Shown here one piece after another: positions 50,701-62,779 of a stretch of 64,000 nt of DNA. Both the position numbers and the translations under genes were made by a program. The notes beneath the pieces are model-generated. The model did not search any database, was not told the DNA's origin, and was given only the letters and a program-made list of their open reading frames with translations. Numbering within the stretch: the first letter of the stretch is position 1; the number at the start of each line of letters is the position of its first letter. Origin of the DNA: Zeugodacus cucurbitae (lineage: Eukaryota > Arthropoda > Insecta > Diptera > Tephritidae); the NCBI RefSeq assembly GCF_028554725.1, contig NC_071669.1, forward strand, positions 10,998,501-11,062,500. The letters are read 5' to 3'.

Positions 50701-51400
50701 CCAAATACTTAAATTAATAACTGTTAATTTGTTGTATCGTTTGTGCAAATAATATGTAGTGTTTTCACGCACAGAAATTTCCAGTTATTTCATCAAATAA
50801 TAATAAAATAAAATAAAACTAAAAATATTATGTCCATTTAGCGCCGCCGTCAGCTGTTTCCAGCAAACGTTCTATAAATTGACTACTTTATGGTTCATTC
50901 TTTCATTCATTCAATCGTCTACTCATTCATTCAATAGCAGTAAATTTGCCGAAAGGCACGTGATATTTCTTCGGACGTCATTCGCGCCACAGTATACAGT
51001 TACATACAGCTGTATGTATGTCGTACCACTACAATATTTATCGAACATTCAAACTGATATTTTGTCTATCGTAATAGGTGTATGTATATATACAGTAGCG
51101 GTCTGGGAAGCTAACACCAATGAAAATGCGTATTTTTAGACAATTTTGCTTTTAACATACAGAGCAGGCTTTGCCTTTCCTTTGCCATCACTCTCGGCTG
51201 AATCGACAAATATATTTCTGATGGAGCTTTGAATTCAGATATGTTTATTGTTGTTGTTGTAGTGGGAGCAAAATTTTGCGCAAAAAATTTGGAGAACTCC
51301 ATGCCATATTAATCGTCGTAGGTGCTCTCCATTCCATTGAAGTAGTTTGGAATACGTACCCCAAATGATATAATGGATTTTTGTCGCTGATCTATGTACA
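47744..51400. other. RhoBTB 5' flank
   Basis: 47900-48260 holds (GAC)n, (TTG/CTG)n and (GGCA)n microsatellites and is the likely RhoBTB 5' UTR/promoter area, but I cannot place a start site. 48752-49335 is a tandem array. 49340-51400 is AT-rich with no gene recognised. Confidence 0.5.
48752..49335. repeat. ~115 bp tandem array, 5-6 units, with GAGGTGAGT
   Basis: Units start near 48752, 48870, 48980, 49098, 49211 and 49324 (steps 110-118). Each has GAGGTGAGTTGAGGTGAATT, AATGTGCATGGTGGAAAATT and CAAAATAACGGTAGTCTCAA or variants. The middle three are nearly identical. The array lies about 1 kb upstream of the RhoBTB start codon. Confidence 0.85.
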
Positions 51401-51403
51401 TAT

Positions 51404-51623
51404 ATGAGGCTGACCCTCGTGAGGAATGCAGAATGTGTCAAGAGCGGGCACCAAGGTAACACTGGAGCAACTCTTGTGCGTTTGTACTGCGTTAGCAAGA
51501 CAGCGTTGACAGCGTTTCAGGTATTTAGGGGCTCCACTATACGATAAGTTAGAGGAGATGACGTTAGTGAAGCCTCATAAACTATTAAAATTCAAGTCAA
51601 GCGCAGACATCCTAAACGATGAC
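51404..51623 (+). mobile_element. 3' end fragment of a non-LTR retrotransposon
   Basis: The translation shows the cysteine tail of a Jockey-like second ORF: CRMCQER, then EQLLCVCTALARQR, a stop, then RFRYLGAPLYDKLEEM, and a terminal stop at 51621-51623. It is broken by at least one stop and one small shift. It belongs to a different family from the element at 4860. Confidence 0.6.
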
Positions 51624-51914
51624 TAGTAATAAGGGAATACATGAAAGCACTCTATTCTGGTATCGCAAAGGACCATAACTGGTGTATATGAGGATCCCAA
51701 AGAAAAGTATGTAAAAATCATGGTTTTAGCATTTGCTGTATCGACAGCACACTTTCTCTCTTGGGTACTCCAGTGTTCCTCCTAATAATATGAATATTTC
51801 GAGGTCTTGGACGCAGGTGAGGTATCTGTAATTAAGATAAATTGTCATACCAGAGAATTGGTTCAAGGTGCTTAGTAGGCACATAAGATAAAATTAAAAT
51901 CTACTGTTAAAGTA

Positions 51915-52395
51915 TGCCCGTCTTCGAAAACATAGAGAGAACAGTATCCCTTCATTCTGACGGATGTGATTGTTTCTCAATTTCCTTCCAGATAATTAGA
52001 ATTGCGACGCTCGCTCAAAGACGAATTCCGTGGAGGTCGTCCAAAAACAGCCGTTGTGCCTTACGTGAACTGATAATGCAAGACCGTCATGTAACATACC
52101 TTCAGATAGAGGCATGCCTATGCATTTCTCCCACCAGCATACATTCGATATTGCATGAACACCTGCCCGTAAAAAAGGTTTGTTCTCGTTGGATCCCGCA
52201 CAATTTGACAATCGCTCAAAAAAAAATGCTCAAAAAAAGTGCTTCGAAAATTGGTTTGAGCGCATGCAAAAGTGTATAAATCTTGATGGAGAATATTTTG
52301 AAAAACAATAAAACCATTTTCGTTGATAAATATTCCTATTTTCATTATTAGGCCAGAAATATATATAGCAGCCCTCGTATCATAAGTGTCGAACC
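51915..52395 (+). mobile_element. Internally deleted mariner element
   Basis: A mariner transposase N-terminal half is readable (RELIMQDRHVTYLQIEA, then SPTSIHSILHEHLPVKK, then SRWIPHNLTIAQKKMLKK). At about 52228 it jumps to the last ~25 residues of the protein in another frame (CFENWFERMQKCINLDGEYF). The catalytic DDD core is absent. This is a dead deletion derivative. The ends are not exactly placed. Confidence 0.78.
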
Positions 52396-55300
52396 TATCT
52401 AATGACAAATATTTTGATATAAATAGTACAATCTAGAAGTCAAATCATGGTCGAGGAAAATTTTAAAATGTAGGATATTAACAAATGACCCTCAGAAGTT
52501 CGCATCCTCATTAAAACTGAACCATAATTTGTCATATAACATCCGGACGTAGTATCAATTTATTTCAGGAAAGTTCTTAAATTTTAGCATAACACTGTAT
52601 TTAGCTTCTAAATTTTTGAGAAATCACTTTATGTCTAATATGAAATTATTTAATGAAGTAAATATGTGCTAAATATACACTAATGTACATATTTATCTCA
52701 CATTAATGGCTGTAAGTATGTGCTAGGTGTAAATTATAAATTGCAGGACTTCTGCTTTTATAAATAACCCATGAAGTAATATTTGCATTGGCGTGCCAAG
52801 CTTTATGTATTCTTCCCAATGGCAAACTTATTGCGTAGCAGAATATTTCTGCAATTTCTAATAAGATACAATGTGCAAAAGTCAATTTAGTCATATGGTA
52901 AGGTACACAAACAATATATTACTATGTTAATTACAAAAATAAACAAAGCGAATGAAAGAGAAATGCATAAAAGATGTGTAACAACACAAAATGTTTAACG
53001 TTTTCAATACGTACTCATTGTGTTGTACATATAATTGATTTTTATTTATTTTAAATTATTAAAGTAATTAACTGGAAGTTATTGCAAATTAGATGTATGA
53101 TGTAAAAACGAAAAAATGAATTTCGTTGTCATTTGATACATAAAGTAAGAATATATTATATATTGTTCTTATGCTCTCCTTCTTCCTAAATCTTCTACAT
53201 TTTGTTATTGAAAAGGAATTATCAGTATTATAACTATCGTGCTACTCAGCAAAACTTCTAATGAAACTAGGGTAACTTTGACCTACAGGAATACCTGAGT
53301 CTTTCATAAATCTGTTGAAGGCTTCTTGAAAACTTAACGAAGACTCAGCAATAATTTTTCACTAATAGCGAAGGCAAGATCTGATCTTCTGTCATGAAAC
53401 ACACAGTCGGTGCTTTCATGACTTGACTCTCACGTCACTGTTGACAGTCATTACCTTGAAGTTGTAGATAATTTTGTCTATCCTGGAATCAGCGTTAAGG
53501 TGTTACATGGGTTTCAGAGGCTAAAAACAAGGGTTTTTAAAATTTAAAAGCTCTAAAAATTTAAGCTCTAAAATATAGATTTACCCACAGTTTTAGTTGT
53601 TTACTTCGTAAAAAGTTTAATTTAAATACAGTAAAAGCTCCTTATTCGCGCTTCCTTTATTCGCGTTTTCACTTTTCGCATTTTTTTATTCGCGGATCTA
53701 ATAAGTACTTACATAATAATAAAATTATTCCAATAGGTATCCAAGAGCTTTTACTGTACATTAAAACATGTATTCAGTAATTATGTTTGTTGCAGTTTGC
53801 TATTGTTTGGCTCTTGACGTCTGTATCTCATGTCTTTGTTACTATAAGTGTAATATCATATTTTTTGTTCGTCTCCGTACGAATATAGGGACTCCTTTAA
53901 AAACATTCCCTGATAGTAAAATTTTAAATTTTATTATGTCCTGGTCGAAAAGTTCGATTTATGGAAGGAAATTTTTATGAAATTTGACTTCTATTGCCAA
54001 TTTATGAGAAATTTATTGAAATTTTTTATGAAATCATCATATGATCATGATTGGTTCATCTTAATACAATAAACCAAAAATATTTCGATAGTATATGGAT
54101 AAATGTAGTTAATGAACGAAGGTAAAAAGAAAATATTGAAATTTGAATTTTTGACAAAGTTTTAACCAAAAAACTCACTTTTTTGGTAAAATTTTCGGTA
54201 TATGTATATTAGCCCGAAAAAATAACAATATAAAAAATCCTTCGTTCATTAACTAGTTAATGTTATTCCAAAGATGTGTGCAAAATTTTAGCAAAATCGC
54301 TTCATAACTTTTTGAGATATCGTGTCCGCCGACTTGAAAAATTGAGGTTTGAGATAAACGCGTTTAAAGTTTTACATTCGTACGGACGTGGCTCGATGGA
54401 CGGAACTTCCAAAGGGTATATCTCTTAGAATATTACTCGGATTAGTTTGATATTTTTGGTCTCAATGGTCAAATGGTCCGTCTGAAAGACCAGGTGGAGA
54501 AGGACCGGCTGCAATTGGTAACACAACAAGAAGCAAGAAATATCTGACTGATTATATCACACTCCAAGATTTTCGATCTTATATTGAGAAAAGTTTCGTT
54601 TGTACAGATTATTCGGACTGGGAAGGATGGACTTTTTTGCAATTTGCTATCACTCGGTTAACTCCTCACGTATTTTGAGTAGTATAAATAGTTATAGAAT
54701 ATACATATATTTATGTACATACAAATTCTATCCCAATATCCTCCCCCATTCTTCTCATCAGTAAACAGAAAAACTCAACAAAAAAAAAAAGACTTTGCTT
54801 GGACTCAACAAGATTCACCTTTCCTTAGCATGAGAGATTTCAACAGAATATTCGCATCCATGAGGTGAGGTTAAAAATCATACCGGATAGTAGCTGTGGA
54901 ATTTAAAATAACATCTGGTATTTTTAAGATTAAGGCTTAAACACATGGCATGAGGTATTTGGAATTAAGCCATAGAATTCAATACGTCCTAAAACAACTC
55001 ACTGCCAAAACCCACTTTAATAAGAAAGCTTACATATTAAATTCATTGAGTTTATCGGAGAAAATAACGGTGTTCTGTTTTATTTGTCGAACTGTTCCAT
55101 ATGTATTGTTTGTATGCGTAGAATTGCTATGCATTTAAATTGTTCTTATTCCAGCTAAAGTCATGCCAATAAATGTAAAATGAACAAACAAATTATATAT
55201 TTTTGCTTGCACGCACAATTGTTCACAATGCAGTAGCACTTTCTAAGGAAAATAGCCTTCTTACAGCTGCCAGACAAACTAAACAAACTATCACATCTTA

Positions 55301-56511
55301 CAAATATTTGTTGTTGATTTTAGTTCAGCTGTGTTTTCATTAAAATATATGAAATTTATATACATACGTATGTACATATGTACATTACCGCAAAAAATAT
55401 TCTTTGTATAGCCTTTATTGCTTTTGTAATAGATTTTTATCTTTATGTGTTGTTTTTGTTTTTATGTTTTATTTTTTATTTGAACTTAATAACTTTATCT
55501 TTCTACATTTCGCCCGCCATCTTCCATATGCTTTTATTTATTATTGTTTGCCAGAAGGTGGTCAGTTTATTTTAATTGTTTTTGTTGTTGTCAATTCATT
55601 CATTTCATGATTTACTTGCATATTTATTTACAAGCCCACACATACATTTGTGCATACACATGTATATATATGTATAATTATTCACGTGCCGCACTCAGTT
55701 TGACATCACAAGAGAAGAGTGGTGAGTGGCGAGTAGTGGGTGGTGCGGCGTGCGAGTGTGAATCTCACTCACAACGCTAGCGTGTGTTTCACAGAGAGCG
55801 AGTAACGAGTCAAAATTTATAGCGAATATTGCATTGCGTGCGCAAATTGTTTTCTTTGTTGTTTTTGCGTTTCTTTATTTTATTTTTATTTTTTTGCTTT
55901 TACTTGTGTTTTTTGCAATTTCATGTCTCTAGAGAGAGCGCATGTTGATTGTTGTGCTTTCGGCTTGCTTTTATTGTGTAAATTGTTCTATTTATTTATT
56001 TATCTGGAATTACTATTTGTTTAGGCTTGTTTTTGCGACGTTTTTTTTTTATTTTTTGCTATTATTATTATTATTTTGTTTTTGTTATTCAATTCGTTAG
56101 TTTCGTTTCGTTATTAGTTGGTGTGTGTGCATGCATGTGCATGTTGAGATGTTGTGAATAAATATTTCTGTGATTTAATTGCATTAAATTGGGTTACTCA
56201 ATTCGACGGTCAAGGTCATTTGCTTGGGTAATGCGCTTGCTGTGTTGAACTGGACTGGCTGACATGGAAAAACGATGGCAGATACTTTGGTATGGTGAAT
56301 TTTTGTGAAGAAATGCATTTACACTGGCAGTCAAGCAGAACTTATTGTGACATGTTTTTTCGTGCAAATGCATGCGTATGCATGAATTTTTGAAAAGAAA
56401 GAAAGTTTCATATTGCAGTTTAAATTGCATTAATTATATGTAATATGTTTGCTTTTCGCCGGGAAAAGTTTTAAAAGACTGCATGAAAAGTTGCAAGAAT
56501 ATTTTAAATAA
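52396..56511. other. Intergenic DNA with scattered repeats
   Basis: It contains a pogo-like MITE (53629-53756), a possible TTAA-family fragment starting TTAAGGTGTTACATGGG at 53493, and a related repeat near 54120-54430 (TGAGATAAACGCGTTTAAAG). 55680-55850 is a GC-richer stretch of unknown role. I see no gene. Confidence 0.5.
53629..53756. mobile_element. pogo/Tigger-like MITE, 128 bp
   Basis: CAGTAAAAGCTCCTTATTCG at the left and CCAAGAGCTTTTACTG at the right are inverted, flanked by TA. The inside has ATTCGCG repeats. It is a different family from 23798 and 47377. Confidence 0.75.
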
Positions 56512-57418
56512 AACAAGAAAAAACGTTAACTTCGGCTGTACCGAAGCTAATATACCTTTCACAGGTGCATTTCTTTTAGTAACTACATATGTATGTGTTT
56601 AAGCAAATCTAACGACGTAAGAAAAAGTAAGTAAAAAAACAGAAAACATTTTACTAATTCTTTTTAGCCGGGTTGTTTGCTAGAAATATTAAGGTTATAT
56701 AGTTAACCGATCTGAACAATTTCTTCAGAGATTATATTATTATTTTAAACAGTAATCCATGACAAATTTCGTGAAGATATGCAGTAAAATGCGGAAGTTT
56801 TCCATACAAGTCATTGATTCTGATCGTTCAGTTTGTATGGCAGCTATAAGCTATAGTGAACCGATCTGAACAATTTTTTCGGAGATTAAATTATTTCTAT
56901 GAACAATAACTCACACCAAATTTCGTGAAGATATGTAGTAAAATGCGGAAGTTTTCCATACAAGCTCTGGGTTCCGATCGTTCAGTTTGTATGGCAGCTA
57001 TAAGCTATAGAGAACCGATCTGAACAATTTTTTCGGAGATTAAATTATTTCTATGAACAATAACTCACACCAAATTTCCTGAAGATATGTAGTAAAATAC
57101 GGATGTTTTCCATACAAGCCCTTGATTCCGATCGTTCAGTTTGTATGGCAGCTATATGATATAGTGGTCAGATATCGGCAGTTCCGACAAATGAGCAGCT
57201 TCTTGAAGAGAAAATAACAACTGCAAAATTTCAAAACGATATCTTAAAAACTGAAGGACTAGTTCGTATATATACAGACAGACCGACGGACAGACGGACA
57301 TGGCTAAATCGACTCAGTTCAACATACTGATCATTTATATATTTATATACTTTATAGGGCCTCCGACGCTTCCTTCTGGGTGTTACAAACTTCGTGGCAA
57401 ACTTAATATACCCTGTTT
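56512..57418 (-). mobile_element. mini-me/DINE-1-like repeat, copy 3
   Basis: This is an inverted copy: AACAAGAAAAAACGTTAACT, hairpin CTTCGGCTGTACCGAAG, ATATACCTTTCACAGG, and at the far end GGCAAACTTAATATACCCTG. It carries two internal ~125 bp repeats (AAATGCGGAAGTTTTCCATA to TTCTATGAACAATAACTCAC). It has no coding capacity. Confidence 0.8.
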
Positions 57419-57970
57419 ATCGTATACTATATAGTATTTATTGTTTGATAAATAAGAAGCCACTGTATATAGGCCACAGTATCCCCCCATATTTTAACAA
57501 CAATTATCCATATGCCATAAATTATGAAAAAACAATAAAAATCTCCTCGCATTTCCAAGCACAAGAAAAATTTTGCGTGTGTGACCTCATTTGCTATTTT
57601 ATTTATACTTGCACTCGTAAAAATATTACGCGCCGCGTACATGACATGTTTCACTATTTTTTTGTTTTGAACAAGAAATAAGTTTCATCTGCATTCAATA
57701 TGTTTTACTTCGCATTACCACAAAGTGGTGTTATATCGTGTTGAATCTGCAATGTCAACCTCATTTAAAATTAACAACAAATGCAATGCAATATTCATAA
57801 AGTGAATTATTTATGCAGGTTGTGGACGTTTTTGTTGGGTGAATGAATGTCGGTGGAAATTGTTGTCATTTCTACTTTATAACGTCCTCAATTGTGTTGT
57901 CTTGAATTCAAAAGGCCATGTACTTTATGTAGTAAAAGTATTTCTCTTGACATTATAAATAATTAATATA

Positions 57971-59117
57971 CAGTGTCCACCAAAATTATGTATACCCCTT
58001 GAATGTAAACACTAACATGATCTGATATCTTCTAACCAGTGAAATTTATCGCTTTGATTGTTTTTCTATTTTGCATTAAAAAAATTACATTTAAATATTG
58101 TACATTTGAACTATTTGTTGCAAAACATGCCACAATCAGAAAAAAGGCAAATAATAACAACGACAAAAGTATGGATGAAAGGCTTTTGAATCTTGTAGGG
58201 GCTGGAATAACAATCTTCTCGGATTTTCCGGTGACTTGTTCACTCAGAAACATTGATCGAAAAGTTTTCTGAATAAATCGGGCTGAAACACGGGCATCTA
58301 TGGCATTTCTATGATTATTTTGGTCTCTTGGCGAACTGTGGTTGCCCTTTGGGAGGCCTGATCTTGGCGCGCTCTCTAGTCCACTATTTACGCATTTATT
58401 TTGTATCACTTTTTGGATTGTGGTCTAGCTCCTGGCATATTTTTCATTTACCATTGTCCAATTAAATGATTCTGACTAATGAATTCTAACAAGTCAAAGA
58501 TTTTACTGCTAATTTAGCATTTAACAAAAAAAAAATCTTATAAATATTGACCAAAACACTTGATTGAGTTTAAATTGATGAAATTTAACCTTTCTCAAGT
58601 TTATTTACCGATATCTATAAAAATTATTCACACACTCAATACTACGCGCAAATATTTCCACGGTATACATACTTTTGTCGTGTGTAAATCTTAGGTGATC
58701 TTCAAAAAGTCTTCATTCTGCAAGCGGAACAAAAGTTATCGGCAAATATCATACCATTATTAGTTGGTAGCTTACAGTACCTGGCCATCGAATTACGAAC
58801 AATTACGAATTACAAAAAAAAAAATCCAGTTACAATAATTGTCAGCCGATAACTATCAAGTAGGCAAGCTTATTCTAATATTATACCGTTAATTATACAG
58901 TAGAAATATAGGCAAAGGATTCCACCCAGGTTGTAATTTTGTAACTTTCACCATAAATAAAAAACATTGTCAAAAAAATTTCGTTCGTAAGTCGATGGCC
59001 AGCAGCTGTATAGTATCTACCAATAGTATGGGCAATTATTTTTGTTGAGCTCTTGGAAGAAATATTCAAATAATAGTAAAAAATATGGTGGGCTATCCAT
59101 AATTTTGTCAGATACTG
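57971..59117 (-). mobile_element. Tc1-like transposon, decayed, with nested MITE
   Basis: The ends CAGTGTCCACCAAAATTATG and CATAATTTTGTCAGATACTG are inverted and flanked by TA. On the minus strand about 58420-58210 encodes a Tc1 DNA-binding-domain piece (VIQNKCVNSGLESAPRSGLP, then RVSARFIQK), broken afterwards. The catalytic part is missing. The TA-flanked MITE at 58775-59008 sits inside. Confidence 0.72.
58775..59008. mobile_element. TA-flanked MITE nested in the Tc1-like element
   Basis: CAGTACCTGGCCATCGAATT and AAGTCGATGGCCAGCAGCTG are inverted ends with TA on both sides; 234 bp, with no frame. Confidence 0.72.
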
Positions 59118-59464
59118 TATCTATCTGTAAATATCTATATTTGCATGTTAGCAATGATTCCAGTACACTCTTCCATACTTAGATTTATCGATTAAAATTG
59201 CTGTGGCCAGACAATTACTTTGTGAATGCCATTCAGCTCACTTTTATGTGCCAGGAAGCTTTATCTAACATCAGTTACTATATAATAAGTAAAGACAAGT
59301 CCACAAGGAAAGCCCATCAGCGATTTGTTGTTGATTAAATTTTATATAAATTATAAAATTATAATAAATTTTAAACAAATACCTGTCATATTAAGGTGTT
59401 ATGAAAATCTGGCCTCTCAAAAAATGCCAGGCTTTGTAATTTTTGGTTTTGAGTGGAAGGAAAT

Positions 59465-60225
59465 CAGCGGGTACTGCATCGAACGCCAACCGCTGTCTTT
59501 TTATTCGCTACACTATATATGTCTACATTGTATAACTCATACAGCTCAACGTTCCATTGTCTGCGGTATTCGACATTGCCAATGCTCAAAGGACCATATA
59601 TCTTCCGCAAAACTTTTCTCTCGAAAACTCCTAGTTCCATCGAATAGTTTGGTTTTGGTTCGTCAAGAGAGAACTTTACTTTTCAGTTGCTTACTCAGTC
59701 CAGCATAGCACCATTTGGTAAAAGTGTTTCTATGTTGGATTTCGCGGAATTATTGACATTGTTGGTGTTGTTGATGCTGGTCCCAAGATAGACGAAATAA
59801 TCCACAACTTCAAAGTTATGGCTGTCAACAGTGACATGAGACCCAAGTCGCGAATGCGCCGACTGTTTGTGTGATGACAGGAGATTTTTCGTCCTTTGCT
59901 CATTCAACCCATACGTTTCGCTACTTCCTTATCTAGTTTGGCAAAAACAGAACAAACGGTGCGGTTGTGGAGGCCAATGATATCGATATTCTCTATTTAG
60001 CTCTGCAGCTCGTATTATTTTCTCCAGCAGTAGACTGAAGAAGTCGCACGACAGTGAAACCTAGTTTGGTATCGAAAGACTCGGAGAAGTTCTTCCCGAT
60101 ACTGACGGAGTTTTTGGTTGAGCAACACCAGTTCACACAGCCTTATTAGTTTTGTGGGGATACCTAATTCAGACATAGTGGCATATAGGCAGCTTTAAAA
60201 TCGAGAAATAGGTGGTGTGTGTCAA
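59465..60225 (-). mobile_element. Decayed non-LTR (RTE-like) reverse transcriptase fragment
   Basis: Read on the minus strand from 60225: a DFKAAY block, then TKLGF, then a DIDII-like block, then KQSAHSRLGSHVTVDSHNFE with VVDYFVYLGTSI, then ERKVLRKIYGPL. This order (RT palm, then a VYLG region) is typical of RTE-like fly retrotransposons. Stops and shifts are frequent, so it is dead. Confidence 0.7.
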
Positions 60226-62779
60226 TTATATAAATACAAAAGTATAAAAGTATATGAAGCGAGGATAGTGAATTTTCAAATTGCTGAGTTTTTCATATGG
60301 GGTCCCCTTATTATTCTTATTGATATGCTTTTTTTAATTACCGCTAATTAAAAACAGCTCTGAGAGGACATTCCTAAGGCAAATATGATACTTTCTTCAT
60401 ACTTCATCAATTTATTACATTTATGTATGTATATATATAATATATTTTTGAGCATGGTAAGTCTACAGTTGTAAGGAAACTAATTAACTTAAAAGCTCGA
60501 TCAAAGTGAGCGGAAAATAACCATAATCGATTTTATAATCCCATTTTTAATACAATTAATATAGCTTATCGTAACTTTTATGAATTACGCTGTCTTAATA
60601 CTAAATTTCTTAAAAGAACTGCTAATGTAACCTGCTGATTACAGAGATAAGCTCACAAGTTGAGGTAGAGTTCGCCATGCAACTATTCAAGCACTTTTTC
60701 CTCGGTGACTTCTGAGTTCAAGGCATCATTTGCACTTTTACTGTACATATGTAGCTAAAATCACCTGCAAAACCGTATTTATCTGTTGTAGGTAGATTTA
60801 CATATGGAACTTTGCCTTTATTTACCTTAAATATTATCATGACATACAACGTAATTAAAATTCTGTTTACGATAAATACTGATTATTTATTCTATCAGCT
60901 TTAACCGTATACATATTCATATATATGTATATAGTATTTATTGTTATTATAGTATAAAACAACAAATAAGGTATTAAATTGCGTATGAGAAAATGTACTA
61001 CGTTGAAAGTGCATACAGTAAGCACTTGATAAAAAAGAAACACTTTATTATTTCGTAATATAAGTTTCTCCTCATTTAATTGGAATTGAATTTTCAGCTG
61101 TTTGAACTGTATTTATTTTATTTATTTACGTCTACAACTTGGCTTCCGCCGTTTTTTTTGTAAATTTAAGACTTTTTTTCACTTAGGACAGCCTCACCGT
61201 CCGTATCCGAAAGCATTCCATGAGCCCCAGCCCCACTTTTCTTGGAATTAAAAAATAAAAGCAAAATTTCCCGCAATTATCGAGAATTCGGATCAAAAAG
61301 TGACATTTTCAGTTGAGAATAAGTTTGGGATGCAAACAGATCTATACAAATATTTTGTTGGGTTAATGTTGAATCAATTTAATCAACCAGTGCTTGACCT
61401 TAGAAACATCTATTGGAAAACGGCGGAAGCAAAGTTGCAGACCTAATATATAGTATGCCAAATATCATCCAATAGCTTGATAAAGAGACACCTTGTGCTT
61501 CTCGAGTACGAACTGTACCAGCATTTACATATGCAATTAGTTAAATATGGAGACAAGGTGTGAGAAATAAGTCGTCGTAGTAGTTTACTATGAGTCTTTA
61601 CATTTGACTTAGCATATTTCTAAATCGTTTAATAAATAATATAAATTATTTACACCTTTAGCTTGTTTATAGCAATTGTGTGCTGGCGCCGGTTGTTTTG
61701 AATTAAACAGCGTTTGATGTGGCGCAGTTAAGCAGATGTTTTATGATACAGTGTTTTAATTATATATAGTATTACTCAGGAGTATCTTCCACTTTTTCCT
61801 GACAACATTAGAAACTTAAATCAATAAAATACAATGGAAGCTTAGCGCGATTATAGCGAGCTTACATAAATATATTTCTATCGTTATGTATTATTATAGT
61901 GCTTTGAAAAATGTGACATCTTCATTAAAATTATTCAATTCACCACAACAAATATCTGATATTATTCATAAAACCACAAAATAATAAATATATGTATATT
62001 GGCTTTCAATTCGTCGGCTTGTCTGAAGTATTTACAAGTTTCCACAATGACAACACGCTTTACGAAATTAACATATAAATTAATATTAAATAATAAATGT
62101 TATTACAAATACTATTTATTTGATACAGTGGAAATATTTCTAAAACCGGTATTGATAGTTTTTTATATGCTATCAAGTACTCATCTTAAGTTTGCTGTTT
62201 GATTTTACAAATCATTGTAGCACCTATAAATGTTTAATTTCGATTGATTTCTAAAGACGAGACGAGATTTTTTCCACAAAATTAGAAGTTGCTATAATTG
62301 AGTCTCCAAAAAGGAGCTTTATCAATACGAAATTCAAATATGGTTTAATTGAGGACTTCAAGTCGAAAACCTATTTGAAAGCGGCGATGTTAGAATTGTT
62401 GAAAATCTCCTCCATAAAAGTGAAAGCCGATGTCATTTATTTTGTCGTTCACTTAATAGTTTTTTAGTAAATTATAGAATCTCCATTTGGATTCAATATC
62501 TTTTGCCATCTTTCATGAAATAGATTGATTTCATGCTCAAACAATTTTTTATCCAACTTAAAATTTAACAATTTTTTTTACAAAATACTATTAGCTGTTT
62601 AAATATATAATGGCAAAGCGGTTAAGTGTGAAGTTGGCTGCAAAAAATGCACTAAGATCAGCTGTTGTCCTCAAACGATATTATTTAGAGAACGACCCAA
62701 TACATATAATCTTCCAAGATTTTGTTCATATTTAGAATAAATTTTGTCATAAGTTCTATAATAAGTTCTTCTATATAGG
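60226..62779. other. Intergenic, AT-rich
   Basis: Apart from the mariner MITE at 61129-61443, I see no gene or named repeat here. Confidence 0.5.
61129..61443 (-). mobile_element. Mariner MITE, 315 bp, sibling of 33081
   Basis: The ends GTCTACAACTTGGCTTCCGC and GCGGAAGCAAAGTTGCAGACC are inverted and flanked by TA. On the minus strand a mariner N-terminus is readable (MSLFDPNSR, a stop, LREILLLFFNSKKS, then EAVLSEK); the rest of the transposase is deleted. Confidence 0.75.

Noticed and set aside
51914..52279. 121-codon frame as a host gene
   Set aside because: It is the N-terminal part of a mariner transposase in a deleted element.
59325..59708. 127-codon plus-strand frame
   Set aside because: It is the antisense shadow of the decayed RTE-like reverse transcriptase on the minus strand.
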